A DNA stretch of 64,000 bases, from NCBI RefSeq assembly GCF_003797775.2, contig NZ_CP060725.1, positions 1,550,001 to 1,614,000 on the forward strand, in the 5' to 3' direction. This stretch comes from Sphingopyxis sp. OPL5 (GTDB taxonomy: Bacteria; Pseudomonadota; Alphaproteobacteria; Sphingomonadales; Sphingomonadaceae). Of this stretch, positions 8,172 through 16,656 are shown one piece after another (position 1 is the first letter of the stretch; every line of letters starts with the position of its first letter). The notes under the pieces were generated by a model. It did no database searches. It was given only the letters and a program-made list of their open reading frames with translations, and was not told the origin of the DNA. The position numbers and the translations under genes were made by a program.

Positions 8172-9215
8172 ATGCCGCACGCTGAGCGCAGCCCGGACGA
8201 CCTGCGCCGGCGCCTCGGCGACTGGGCGAAGCGCCGACTGGCCCGATTGGGAGGCGTCGAAATCGGGACGATCATCGCGGCGCAGGGCGGGGCGTCGAGC
8301 GAAACCTGGCTGATCGACGCCTTGGTCGGCCCCGATCATCGGCCGGCCCATTGGGTCCTGCGGATCGAGCCGCGAGGCCATCAGGTCTATCAGGACCCGT
8401 CGGTCGCGCGCCAATATCGGGTGATCGAGGTGCTGGCGGGCGAATCCGGCCTGTCGATCCCGACGCCGATCGCGCAAGAGGACGACCCCGACATTCTCGG
8501 CGCGCCCTTTTTCCTGATGGCGCGCGCGCCGGGGGTAGCGCCGCCGAACGACTATCATCGCGAGGGACTGCTGGCGACCGCCACGCGCGCCGAGCGCGAG
8601 GCGATGTGGGCGCAGGGCATTGCGTTGATGGCGCGGCTCCACCGCCTCGATCCCGCGCCGTTCGCCTTTCTCGCCCCGCCGGGAAACGCGCCGGGTGTCG
8701 ACGGCGTGGCGCAGGAACTGGTGCGGTGGGACCGCTATCGCGGCTGGGCTGCCATCCCCCACCTGCCGCTCTATGACCATGCGCGGCGGTGGCTGGAGGA
8801 TCATCGCCCCGCGCCGCGCCCGCCGGGCTTTGCGTGGGGCGATGCGCGGCCACCCAATTTGCTGTTCGCCGATGGCCGCTGCACCGCGCTGCTCGATTGG
8901 GAAACCGCCTCGCTCGGCGGCGCCGAGACCGACCTTGGCTGGTGGCTGTTTTACGACCGGATGATCTGCGAAGCCGCCGGCGTGCCGCGGCTCGACGGGA
9001 TCGGCGACGCCGAACGGACCGTGGCGCTGTGGGAAGCCGAGGCCGGGCGCAAGGCGCAGGCGATGGAATGGCACATCGTCTTCGCCGGCTATCGCTTCGC
9101 ACTGATCAGCGAGCGCGCCCGCGCGCTGGCGATCGCCGCCGGTCGCCTGCCCCCCGAAGCCTGCGGCGCGGCCAATCCGGCGGTGCAACTGCTCGGCGAA
9201 CTGATCCCCGGCTAG
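8172..9215 (+). CDS. APH-fold phosphotransferase (ACAD10/LvaA-like)
   Basis: 347-residue protein of the aminoglycoside-phosphotransferase/choline-kinase superfamily. The catalytic loop WGDARPPNLLF keeps the Asp and Asn of HGDxxxxN (His replaced by Trp), and LLDWETA supplies the Mg-binding Asp. Relatives fused to or next to acyl-CoA dehydrogenases phosphorylate hydroxyacyl-CoAs, as in mammalian ACAD10/11 and in LvaA of the levulinate pathway; extending that role here is inference. It is transcribed away from the DUF7064-like gene, and its 3' end adjoins a truncated SDR start belonging to the opposite operon. Confidence 0.85.
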   Translation: MPHAERSPDDLRRRLGDWAKRRLARLGGVEIGTIIAAQGGASSETWLIDALVGPDHRPAHWVLRIEPRGHQVYQDPSVARQYRVIEVLAGESGLSIPTPIAQEDDPDILGAPFFLMARAPGVAPPNDYHREGLLATATRAEREAMWAQGIALMARLHRLDPAPFAFLAPPGNAPGVDGVAQELVRWDRYRGWAAIPHLPLYDHARRWLEDHRPAPRPPGFAWGDARPPNLLFADGRCTALLDWETASLGGAETDLGWWLFYDRMICEAAGVPRLDGIGDAERTVALWEAEAGRKAQAMEWHIVFAGYRFALISERARALAIAAGRLPPEACGAANPAVQLLGELIPG

Positions 9216-9218
9216 GCG

Positions 9219-9251
9219 CACGACGCCCGTCTTGCCCTCCAGGGAAAACAT
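9219..9251 (-). pseudogene. Remnant: ribosome-binding site and first 11 codons of an SDR gene
   Basis: Downstream of the SDR that ends at 9269, the minus strand has AAGGAG seven nt before an ATG (9251) that opens MFSLEGKTGVV, a standard beginning of an SDR (the NAD-binding TGxxxGIG should follow immediately). Instead homology stops at about 9219, four bases from the stop codon of the kinase gene on the other strand, and the frame continues as nonsense antisense to that gene. This looks like the scar of a rearrangement that cut off a fourth SDR of the operon. The fragment is short, so chance resemblance is possible. Confidence 0.5.
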
Positions 9252-9268
9252 CGCGCGCTCCTTCGGTT

Positions 9269-10009
9269 TCAGGTTCCCGCCGCGCCGTCGACCAAAACGA
9301 CCGACCCGTTGACGAAGCTCGCCGCGTCGCTCGCCAGAAAGTAGATCATCGCGGCGATTTCGTCGGGCCGGGCGATGCGGCCCTGCGGGATCATCGCGAC
9401 GATCTGATCGAGATGCGCCTTGGGCAGGCCGTCGAGGATCGCGGTGTCGGTGACCCCCGGCGCGACCGCGTTGCAGCGGATGCCGTCGGCGGCATATTCC
9501 TTGGCGGTCTGCTTGGTCAGCATGATCATCCCCGCCTTGGAGATGCTGTAGGGGCCGACGCGCGGCACCGCGTGCATGCCGGCGGGCGACGCCAGATTGA
9601 CGATCGCGCCGCCACCCTGCGCGATCATCAGCGGCAGCGCCGCGCGCGTCAGCGCCAGCGGCGCGCGCAGGTTCGCGCCCATGACCGCGTCATATTCGGA
9701 AAGGTCGAGCTCGTGCAGCCGCTTGGTGCGCGGGCCGCCGATGCCGGCGTTGTTCACCAATATGTCGATCCGCCCAAAGGCCGCATCCAGCGCGGCGAAC
9801 AGGCTTGCGACGCCCTCGGGCGACGTGATGTCCGCGGCGTGGACCCGCACGCCCGATATGTCCGCCGCCAGTCGTTCGAGCCCCGGCCCATCGACGTCGG
9901 TCCCGAGCACGCGCGCGCCGTCGGCGACGAGGCGGCGGACGACCGCGCCGCCGATACCCCCGGCCGCCCCGGTAACCAGCGCGACCTTGCTGTCCAGCGC
10001 ACCGCTCAC
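9269..10009 (-). CDS. SDR family oxidoreductase
   Basis: 246-residue classical short-chain dehydrogenase/reductase for alcohol/ketone interconversion with NAD(P). TGAAGGIG (13-20), NNAG, a Ser in IVNLASPAG and the YSISK active-site pair are all present. An Asp-rich GTDVDG after beta-2 suggests NAD rather than NADP. The GTG at 10009 overlaps the preceding gene's stop as GTGA, so translation is coupled; an apparent 516-residue read-through frame is ignored. Last intact gene of the minus-strand operon 9269-14637. Confidence 0.9.
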   Translation of the reverse strand: MSGALDSKVALVTGAAGGIGGAVVRRLVADGARVLGTDVDGPGLERLAADISGVRVHAADITSPEGVASLFAALDAAFGRIDILVNNAGIGGPRTKRLHELDLSEYDAVMGANLRAPLALTRAALPLMIAQGGGAIVNLASPAGMHAVPRVGPYSISKAGMIMLTKQTAKEYAADGIRCNAVAPGVTDTAILDGLPKAHLDQIVAMIPQGRIARPDEIAAMIYFLASDAASFVNGSVVLVDGAAGT

Positions 10010-10791
10010 AGGCGCGCGGCCATCGCATAGCTCGACATGTCGGGCAGCATATGGCCGCCATCGACGACCAGCGCCTGCCCGGTCACGAATTGCGAGGTCG
10101 GCGAACAGAAGAACATCACCGCATTGGCGATATCGCTGGGCAGGCCGGCGCGTTGCAGCGGGATGTTCGGCACAATCTTGTCGCGCGTGACATCGTCCAT
10201 CTTGGGGCTGCGATCGTCGATGACGAGGCCCGGTTCGATGACGTTCACCGTCGCGCCATGCTTCGCGAATTCGAGCGCGAGGTTGCGCGCGAGGCCGTTC
10301 ATGCCGCCCTTCGATGCGGCATAGCTGTCGAGCCCGGCGAGCCAGGCGTGGTTTCCGATCAGCGAGGAAATGCCGACGATGCGGCCGTTGCCGCATGTCT
10401 TCACATACGGCAGCGCGGCGCGGCTCAGCCACATGAAGCTGTAAAGATTGGTCTTGAGGACGCTGTCGAACTCCTCGTCGGTGACCTGCTCGAACGGGGT
10501 GAACGGAAAGATCGCGCTGTTGTGGACGACGATGTCGAGCCCGCCAAAGGCATCGACCGCCGCCTGCACCGCGGCATCGCAAGCCGCGCGCGTCGAAAGG
10601 TCGAGCGCGACCAGTTCGACCTCGCCGCCCATCGCGCGCAGCTCGTCGGTGACCTCCTGCCCGCTGGCTTCGGTGCGGGTGGCGATCATCACGCGCGCGC
10701 CGTTCTGGACGAGCTGCGTCGCGATGACGCGCCCGATGCCGCGCCCGCCGCCGGTGACCAGTGCGACTTTTCCGGCAAGATCGATCTTCAT
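10006..10791 (-). CDS. SDR family oxidoreductase
   Basis: 261-residue classical SDR. It has TGGGRGIG, the HNSA variant of the NNAG motif, Ser in IVGISSLIG and YAASK. The start is taken at ATG 10791, preceded by AAGGGA; a GTG at 10806 overlapping the upstream gene is possible but has no ribosome-binding site. It overlaps the next SDR by GTGA. It likely oxidises a hydroxyacyl intermediate made by the dehydrogenase pair at the head of the operon (inference from position). Confidence 0.88.
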   Translation of the reverse strand: MKIDLAGKVALVTGGGRGIGRVIATQLVQNGARVMIATRTEASGQEVTDELRAMGGEVELVALDLSTRAACDAAVQAAVDAFGGLDIVVHNSAIFPFTPFEQVTDEEFDSVLKTNLYSFMWLSRAALPYVKTCGNGRIVGISSLIGNHAWLAGLDSYAASKGGMNGLARNLALEFAKHGATVNVIEPGLVIDDRSPKMDDVTRDKIVPNIPLQRAGLPSDIANAVMFFCSPTSQFVTGQALVVDGGHMLPDMSSYAMAARL

Positions 10792-10802
10792 GTCCGTCCC
10801 TT

Positions 10803-11744
10803 TCACTTACTGGCCGCAATGGCGTTTTCGGTCCATGACCAGAGCCGCGCGGCGGCTTCCGGGTCGCGCGCCCAGGCTTTGACCCCGTCGCGCCGGCCCT
10901 CCCGATTGGGCAGCGCTTCGTTGCAATCTTCGAGATAGAGGCCGCCGCTGCCGTCGAGTTCGCGACCGAGCGCCGCCCAGACTGTCGTCGCGCTGCCCTG
11001 TTCGACGGTCTTCCACCTATATTGGCTCGCGCTCGCCGGATCGACGCCGAGCCGCTGGCGGATTTCGTCGGTCATGTGCCGCCCGAGCGAGGTGTGAATG
11101 CCGCCGGGCATCAGCGAAAAGGCGCGGATGCCATCGCCCCGATGGCGACGATCGAGTTCGAGCGCGAACAGCGCGTTGGCGGTCTTCGACCGGCCATAGG
11201 CGGCGAGCGGATCATAGTCGGTGCGTTCAAAATTGGGGTCGTCGAAGTCGAAGCCGCTCCACAAATGCCCGCTCGACGCCACCGCGACGACGCGCGCGCC
11301 GTTCGCGGCCTTGAGCGCCGGGAGCAGCAGGCTGGTCAGGTCGAAATGGCCGATATGATTCACGCCGAGCTGCATTTCGAACCCCTGCGCGGTGCGCATC
11401 AACGGGCAGGCCATGATCCCGGCATTGTTGATCAGCAGGTGCAGCGGCGCGCCGCTGTCGGCGACGGCAAAGGCCTCGACCGAGCGAAGGTCGGCGAGAT
11501 CGAGCGCGGCGGCGCTGGCCTTGCCGCCTGCGGCCTCGATCTCGGCGACCAGCGGCGCGGCGGCAGCGGTGTCGCGGACCGCGAGCACGACCTCGGCGCC
11601 GCGGCTGGCCAGCACGCGCGCGGTTTCGACGCCGAGTCCGGCGGTCGCCCCGGTGATGATCGCGCGCTTGCCCGACAAATCATGGCCGGCGGCGACGTCG
11701 GCGGCGGTCGATTCCCAGCCGAAGGGGGAGGTTATGCGGCTCAT
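10803..11744 (-). CDS. SDR, retinol dehydrogenase/WWOX-like
   Basis: 313-residue SDR of the longer retinol-dehydrogenase-like type: it starts with SPFGWESTAADVAAGHDLSGK, a typical lead-in for this branch, then TGATAGLG, NNAGIM, the VNHIGHF strand and YGRSKTAN with the catalytic Tyr/Lys. Members reduce or oxidise lipophilic alcohols and aldehydes. ATG 11744 overlaps the thioesterase stop as ATGA. Third SDR of the operon as listed, second in position being the 10006 gene. Confidence 0.88.
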   Translation of the reverse strand: MSRITSPFGWESTAADVAAGHDLSGKRAIITGATAGLGVETARVLASRGAEVVLAVRDTAAAAPLVAEIEAAGGKASAAALDLADLRSVEAFAVADSGAPLHLLINNAGIMACPLMRTAQGFEMQLGVNHIGHFDLTSLLLPALKAANGARVVAVASSGHLWSGFDFDDPNFERTDYDPLAAYGRSKTANALFALELDRRHRGDGIRAFSLMPGGIHTSLGRHMTDEIRQRLGVDPASASQYRWKTVEQGSATTVWAALGRELDGSGGLYLEDCNEALPNREGRRDGVKAWARDPEAAARLWSWTENAIAASK

Positions 11745-12532
11745 TCACTTTTCCTTTTGTCCAGGAACAGGGTCTGGTGGGCGTGGCCCAGTTCGCCCTG
11801 TTCGTCGGCGAGTGTGGAATGGACGATCGCGATGCCGTTGCCCGCGCTTCTGGTTTCGGCGGCGATCCGTACCCATTCGCCCTGCGGCATGCGCGTCAGG
11901 TGCAGGCTGATGTCGACATTGGCGAAGCTCCATTCGCGCCAGTTGACGAAGCTCGACGTGCCGCTGCCGAAATCGGCCGCCATCGCGAGCTGGACGAAGG
12001 GCGATATCGGCACGCCGGGAAGGATTTCGCCCGTCATCCGAGCCCACACGACCCCCGGCCCTGGGACTTCGAGCCCGCCCGATTCGAGCCGCGTCTCGTT
12101 GATATGCTGAAGCGGCGAGCGGCCGCCGTTGAGGCTCGGCAGGTCGATGGACGGCAGCAGGTGGCGCGGCGCATCGGTGGCCGGGGACTCGCCCGCCCGG
12201 ATTCGCAGGGCCGAGGCGCGCGCCGTGGTGGCGCCGTCCTGCACCAGTTCGACGTCGAGCAATTGCAGCCGCTTGCCCTCGCGTAGCACCGAGACGCGCG
12301 TCTCGATCGGTGCCATCAGCGTCGGTTTCATCATGTCGAGGAGCAGCCGGCTGGTGACCATCGGCACCGGGCTGGGCGCCTGTTCGATCAGGTGCGCGAT
12401 CAGCGCGTTGAGCACGACCCCGCTTTGCAGGCGGCGGTCCCAGGGCCCGGTCGCGAGCGCGGTCGGCGCATAGGCTCCGTCGACCAGGTCGTAGATATGG
12501 CGCACCAACGGGCGCGAGACTTCGGCGTTCAT
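11741..12532 (-). CDS. Thioesterase family protein (double hotdog, TesB-like)
   Basis: 263-residue acyl-CoA thioesterase-like protein. The N-terminal half has the hotdog helix region LQSGVVLNALIAHLIE followed by a strand with TSRLLLDMMKPTL; a second hotdog half follows after about residue 140, including ADFGSGTSSFVNW and the terminal HAHQTLFL strand. Such proteins cleave acyl-CoAs or, in some cases, have lost activity. ATG 12532 overlaps the dehydrogenase stop (TGATG), showing translational coupling. A longer frame to 13270 is a shadow of the dehydrogenase gene. Confidence 0.8.
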   Translation of the reverse strand: MNAEVSRPLVRHIYDLVDGAYAPTALATGPWDRRLQSGVVLNALIAHLIEQAPSPVPMVTSRLLLDMMKPTLMAPIETRVSVLREGKRLQLLDVELVQDGATTARASALRIRAGESPATDAPRHLLPSIDLPSLNGGRSPLQHINETRLESGGLEVPGPGVVWARMTGEILPGVPISPFVQLAMAADFGSGTSSFVNWREWSFANVDISLHLTRMPQGEWVRIAAETRSAGNGIAIVHSTLADEQGELGHAHQTLFLDKRKSE

Positions 12533-13488
12533 CAACCCGCCTTCTTCGGCGCGTCGGGCCACGCCAGTTCGGAAATTTCGGCCACATGAGTACGAAAGCC
12601 GCCCATTTCGCCGACCAGCCAGCGCAGGCGAAAGGTCCACAGATGCAGCGCATGCTCGAGCGTCATGCCGAGCGCGCCGTTGAACTGGTGGACGTCGTAA
12701 TTGACCTGCGTGATCGCGCGCTGCGCGTGCAGCGCCGCCAGCGCCGCGTCGAGCGGATTTCTGCTCCACGCCGCCTTCATCGCGAGCCAATAGCTGCCCC
12801 GGCATTTTTCGGCATCGGCGGCGAGGCGATGCTGCACCGCCTGGAACGAGCCGACGGGGCGGCCGAACACATGGCGCTGTTTCACATAGTCGGTGGTGAA
12901 GTCGGTCGCCGCCTGCATCGCCGCGGCGATTTCGAGCGCCAGCGCGAGGCGCCACAGCCGCCGCAGTTCGACCGCCTTGCCGGCGCCGAGCCGCCGCGCC
13001 GCCGCGAGATCGGGGAGCGCCGCGAGCTTGCCGAGCGGATAGGCATAAACACCGTCGAGTTCGGTAACCGCCAGCCTGGCCATGTCGACCACCGCGACGT
13101 CGTCGCCCAGATCGACGAGCAACGTTCGCGCGTCGCCGAGGAAACGGATCCCTCGGGTCAGATCGGCCAGCCGCCCGATCGCGATCGGGCGCGGCAACGC
13201 TTCGCCGGTCAGCAGCGGTCCGACCAGCGCCGAGGCGCCGACCTCGAGCACCAGCGGCGACAGCGCGCATTCATAGACGAGCGCCGCCGCATCGACGGCG
13301 CCGCAGCCCGGTTCGAGCGCGACATCGAAAAAGCCGCCGGCTGCGAGCGACGCATCAAGCGCGACAGCACGGTGGAAGGTCTTTGGTTCGACGACATTGC
13401 CGGTGCGCGGCAGGTCGCGGTTGTCGGCGACCATCCGCATGATCGTTTCGCGCAGCGCCCGCTGGTCGGCGGAAAAATCGAAGTCCAT
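12532..13488 (-). CDS. Acyl-CoA dehydrogenase family protein, small subunit type (pair 1)
   Basis: 318-residue acyl-CoA dehydrogenase-fold protein, shorter than the usual 380. The N-terminal helical domain and the C-terminal four-helix domain are recognisable, the latter by YVKQRHVFGRPVGSFQAVQHRLAAD. The stretch normally reading HGGxGxT is here FNGALGMT, so the His-Gly pair that contacts FAD is changed. It abuts (3 bp) the larger dehydrogenase gene; such unequal pairs form alpha2beta2 FadE heteromers in steroid side-chain degradation, so this is probably the partner subunit rather than a stand-alone enzyme. Confidence 0.85.
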   Translation of the reverse strand: MDFDFSADQRALRETIMRMVADNRDLPRTGNVVEPKTFHRAVALDASLAAGGFFDVALEPGCGAVDAAALVYECALSPLVLEVGASALVGPLLTGEALPRPIAIGRLADLTRGIRFLGDARTLLVDLGDDVAVVDMARLAVTELDGVYAYPLGKLAALPDLAAARRLGAGKAVELRRLWRLALALEIAAAMQAATDFTTDYVKQRHVFGRPVGSFQAVQHRLAADAEKCRGSYWLAMKAAWSRNPLDAALAALHAQRAITQVNYDVHQFNGALGMTLEHALHLWTFRLRWLVGEMGGFRTHVAEISELAWPDAPKKAG

Positions 13489-13491
13489 CGC

Positions 13492-14637
13492 TCAGGCTCC
13501 CCGCGGCAGGCCGAGGTAGCGGCCCGAAATCATGTTGAGCTGAACCTCCGCCGCCCCCGCCGCGATGCCGGCGGTGATCGCCGAGTTGAACTGCGCGCGC
13601 AGATGACCGTCGGCGCCATCGACGAGCAGGTCGGGCAGATAGGTCGAGGTGAGGTTGGCGACCGCATGGTCGGCCTGGATCATCGCGTAGCGCGCAAGAT
13701 AGGTTTCCGCGCCGGGGTCGCTGTCCTTCGCGCGGCCGTCGATGACCAGATAGGTCTGCAGGCGCGCCGCCTCGACCGCGGCGAGCGCGATCGCGCAATC
13801 GGCGCGCACCACCGCATCGTCGAAATCGCCGCGCGCTTTCAGCACATCCACGATATGCGCGAGGCCGCGCGCCGCCTTTTCATAGCGCCCGGCGCCGATC
13901 CGTTCATAATGGATGATCGCCTGGACGATCTTCCAGCCATGGCCTTCGTCGCCGAGCAGCGCATCCGCCGGCACGCGCGCGTCGGTGAAGAAGATTTCGT
14001 GAAAATCGTGGCGCGAATGGACGCCGGGGATCGGACGGATTTCGATGCCCGGGGTGTCCATCGGCACGATGAAGCAGCTCACCCCGCCCTTGCCCTTGCC
14101 GCCGACGCGCGCGAGCAGGAACATGATGTCGGCGCGCGCCGCGTAGGAGGTCCAGATCTTCGACCCGTTGATGACATAATCGCCGCCATCGGGCTCGGCG
14201 CGCGTCTGCATATTGCCGAGGTCGGTCCCCGCTTCGGGCTCGGAAAAGCCCTGGCACCACAGAAGTTCGCCCGCCGCGATCGCCTGCAGATAGCGTTGCT
14301 TCTGGGTCTCGGTGCCGAATTTCATGATCGCCGGACCGGCCCAGTTGGTCCCGAGGTAGAGCGACGAGCGCGGTTCGCCGATCGACCACATTTCCTCGCT
14401 GATGATGATTTGTTGCCACGCACTGGCATCGGAGCCGCCATAGTCTTTTGGCCAGTGCCGGACGATCAGGTCGCGTTCGGCGAGCCGTGCATTGAAGGCA
14501 CGGGCATGCTCCATCAGTTTGGGGCTGGACGGCCCGTGCGGCGCATAATTCTCCCACCAGTCATCGGGCAGGGTCGCCAGTACCTCATGGAGTTCGGTCC
14601 GATACGCCGCCTCCGAATCGCTCCAGGCAAATTCCAC
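13492..14637 (-). CDS. Acyl-CoA dehydrogenase, large subunit type (pair 1)
   Basis: 381-residue acyl-CoA dehydrogenase that introduces an alpha,beta double bond using FAD. Seen: WCQGFSEPEAGTDL (FAD/substrate loop), GSKIWTSYA, the beta-domain and a C-terminal ISGRYLGLPRGA. It is the first gene of the minus-strand operon running to 9269, behind a good promoter at 14664-14691 that overlaps the shared TAACTGGTATAC motif. It is likely to form a heteromer with the adjacent 318-residue protein. Substrate unknown. Confidence 0.9.
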   Translation of the reverse strand: MEFAWSDSEAAYRTELHEVLATLPDDWWENYAPHGPSSPKLMEHARAFNARLAERDLIVRHWPKDYGGSDASAWQQIIISEEMWSIGEPRSSLYLGTNWAGPAIMKFGTETQKQRYLQAIAAGELLWCQGFSEPEAGTDLGNMQTRAEPDGGDYVINGSKIWTSYAARADIMFLLARVGGKGKGGVSCFIVPMDTPGIEIRPIPGVHSRHDFHEIFFTDARVPADALLGDEGHGWKIVQAIIHYERIGAGRYEKAARGLAHIVDVLKARGDFDDAVVRADCAIALAAVEAARLQTYLVIDGRAKDSDPGAETYLARYAMIQADHAVANLTSTYLPDLLVDGADGHLRAQFNSAITAGIAAGAAEVQLNMISGRYLGLPRGA

Positions 14638-14652
14638 ATCGCTCTCCTCGCT

Positions 14653-14691
14653 TAACTGGTATACTTATTCTGCGCATCGTTCGCTTGTCAA
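14653..14691 (-). promoter_or_regulatory. Promoter and candidate GntR operator of the 14637-9269 operon
   Basis: Minus strand: TTGACA (14686-14691), 16-nt spacer, AATAAG (14664-14669) as the -10. The -10 directly abuts and shares a base with the motif TAACTGGTATAC (14653-14664 on the plus strand), which recurs inverted and exact at 16659-16670 before the next plus-strand operon. The TGGTATAC core fits the TNGTnnnACNA pattern of FadR-type GntR regulators. The double-GntR regulator gene begins 20 bp away on the other strand, making repression by it the simplest reading. Confidence 0.55.
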
Positions 14692-14710
14692 ACGAGAGGA
14701 AAATCACGAA

Positions 14711-15904
14711 GTGTCGGAAGGCGAGAGGGGACGTAGCGTCCCGGGGGGCAGATCGAAGATGGTGGGCGCGAGCAAGCGCAGACGAAAATTGGGGGAGATT
14801 GTCGCCGAACGCATCATCGGCGAGATCATCCGGCGCGGCTGGAAAGAGGGTGAGGTGCTGGGCACCGAAGCCGATTTCATGGAGATGTTCCGCGTCTCAC
14901 GCGCGACCTTCCGCGAAGCGGTGCGCCAACTCGAATGGCATGGCGCGGCGGGGATGCGGCGCGGCGTCTATGGCGGCCTCGTCGTCAAGGCGCCGCCGCG
15001 CCACGCGATCGTCTTTGCCGCCAAAACCTATTTCGAGCTGACGAAGGTCGAACGCCCACTGCTCGACGACACGGCCGCGATCCTGCGCGCCGCGCCGCGA
15101 CTGCACGCCGACGCGGACAACCTGGCGATCGAACTTTTCCTCGAGGCGGTCGACCGGCGGACGATCACCGATCTCGCCAACGAGCGCATGGTCGCCGGCT
15201 CGGTGCCCAAGCTCAGCGAGACGATCGCGCTGCGGCTGGTCCAGGATATCGAAAATGCCGGGGCGAAGCGCGGCACCAACCTGGGCAACGAAGGCGAACT
15301 CCAGCGGCGCTATGGCACGAGCCGCGCTGTGATGCGCGAGGCGCTCCGGCCGCTCGAACTTCACGATATCGTGCGGGTCAAGACCGGCGCGCAAGGCGGC
15401 GTCATCATCCGCGAATGCGACCCGGCTTATACGATCGAACTGACCTCGATCTTCCTCACCTACTCGCGCATCCCGCTGTCGCATCTGTGGGAGGCGCAAA
15501 GCTGTCTCGAGATCGCGGCGGTCGAGAAATTCGTCCGCCGCGCCGACGCCGAATCGCTTGGCGCGCTGCGCAAGGCGCTGGTGCGGCTCGACCAGGCGTC
15601 GGCGGGTCACTATCTCGCCTCGGCGTGCGAGTTTCACCAGATCATCGCCGATCACAGCGGCAACCGCGCGCTCGCGCTGTTTGTCGGCGTGGCGCTCCGA
15701 TACGGCCTGACGGTGATGCCGATGCCCGACGAGAATTTCCTGCCCGAACTCAAGATGCAGCACGGCCACATGGTCGATGCCATCGCGGCCGGCGATCGCG
15801 ATGGCGCGATGGCGTCGATGCGGGCGATGTTCGATCATGCCCGTCGCTGGATCGCGCGAATCGAACGCAAGCAGGAACGCCGGGCCGCCGAATTGTCAGA
15901 CTGA
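14711..15904 (+). CDS. Transcriptional regulator with two GntR wHTH domains and a FCD domain
   Basis: 397-residue regulator with an unusual layout. A first GntR winged helix spans about residues 26-95 (recognition segment EADFMEMFRVSRATFREAVR), an 70-residue linker follows, a second winged helix spans about 165-235 (NEGELQRRYGTSRAVMREALR, then the GAQGGVII wing), and a FadR C-terminal (FCD) ligand domain covers about 258-385 with EFHQIIADHSGN and a late His (MQHGHMVDA). Ordinary FadR proteins have one wHTH and about 240 residues. The start is GTG 14711 (GAGG upstream) or ATG 14759. It is transcribed divergently from the dehydrogenase operon and likely controls both flanking operons through TGGTATAC sites. 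Confidence 0.88.
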   Translation: MSEGERGRSVPGGRSKMVGASKRRRKLGEIVAERIIGEIIRRGWKEGEVLGTEADFMEMFRVSRATFREAVRQLEWHGAAGMRRGVYGGLVVKAPPRHAIVFAAKTYFELTKVERPLLDDTAAILRAAPRLHADADNLAIELFLEAVDRRTITDLANERMVAGSVPKLSETIALRLVQDIENAGAKRGTNLGNEGELQRRYGTSRAVMREALRPLELHDIVRVKTGAQGGVIIRECDPAYTIELTSIFLTYSRIPLSHLWEAQSCLEIAAVEKFVRRADAESLGALRKALVRLDQASAGHYLASACEFHQIIADHSGNRALALFVGVALRYGLTVMPMPDENFLPELKMQHGHMVDAIAAGDRDGAMASMRAMFDHARRWIARIERKQERRAAELSD

Positions 15905-16588
15905 GCCAAGGCAAATGCCGTCGACCGCGAAGGGCGCAGCGGCGACCCCGGACCGGTCGAGCGTCGGCGACAGGACCATGCGTTCGGTCCCGGCCCGCGC
16001 CGCGAGTTCGGCGAGCGCGGCATCGGCCTCGCCCGCCGCGACTTCACAGATCGCCAGATAACGATAGGGATAGGGGCGCAGCGCCGGATGATCGACCAGC
16101 CGAAAACGCTGGGCCGCAACGAAGCCCGGCACCGCGAGGACGTCGGGGAGATGGGTGTGATTGTACCAGTGGTTGAAGACGTCGTCGTCGCCGGGCGTGG
16201 CGTTGGTGAGGACGATATAGAGCAATCGGTCCTTGCCCCCGGCGTCGGGCGTGACGGTAGACCGCCGGCGTTCGGTCAGCGCCTCGGCGATCGCCATCAT
16301 CATCGATTCGCCGTCGAGCGTGTCGCTCATCGTCCAGTCGCCGCTGCCGGCGCGGGTGAATATTTCCGTCAGGATCGCCGCCGGGTCGCCGTCCAGCCAA
16401 TAGGTCGCGGCGTTCGACCATCGCGGGCTTTCCTCACCCTCGGCAACGCACGAAAATTCGCCGCGCAGCACCCCGGGGACGCGGCAGACATCGGGAAGAT
16501 GATGCGCCAGATACCAGTCGCGGTGCGCCGTTTCCCGGCCTGATTTCGGGTTCTGCAGCACGAGCATCATCCCCTTGGCTTCGGTCAT
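15896..16588 (-). CDS. Tandem dimeric alpha/beta-barrel (EthD-like) protein
   Basis: 230-residue protein built of two similar ferredoxin-like halves: residues about 1-110 contain WYLAHHLPDVCRVPGV and residues about 115-220 contain WYNHTHLPDVLAVPGF, an evident internal duplication. This is the EthD/dimeric alpha-beta barrel fold found beside many catabolic operons, often with no proven reaction; some relatives are ring-opening or isomerase enzymes. Its 3' end overlaps the convergent regulator gene by 9 bp. Single-gene unit whose promoter region shares the 94-bp gap holding the TGGTATACCA palindrome. Confidence 0.75.
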   Translation of the reverse strand: MTEAKGMMLVLQNPKSGRETAHRDWYLAHHLPDVCRVPGVLRGEFSCVAEGEESPRWSNAATYWLDGDPAAILTEIFTRAGSGDWTMSDTLDGESMMMAIAEALTERRRSTVTPDAGGKDRLLYIVLTNATPGDDDVFNHWYNHTHLPDVLAVPGFVAAQRFRLVDHPALRPYPYRYLAICEVAAGEADAALAELAARAGTERMVLSPTLDRSGVAAAPFAVDGICLGSV

Positions 16589-16656
16589 ATTCGCTCTCCG
16601 TCACGCGCCATATCGAAATGGGGCTTGCCGCGAACCGCCGTTCGATGCAAGGAATA

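Noticed and set aside
9269..10819. Apparent 516-residue fused double SDR
   Set aside because: The upstream half is an out-of-frame shadow of the SDR at 10006-10791; a GTGA overlap at 10006-10009 shows two separate genes.
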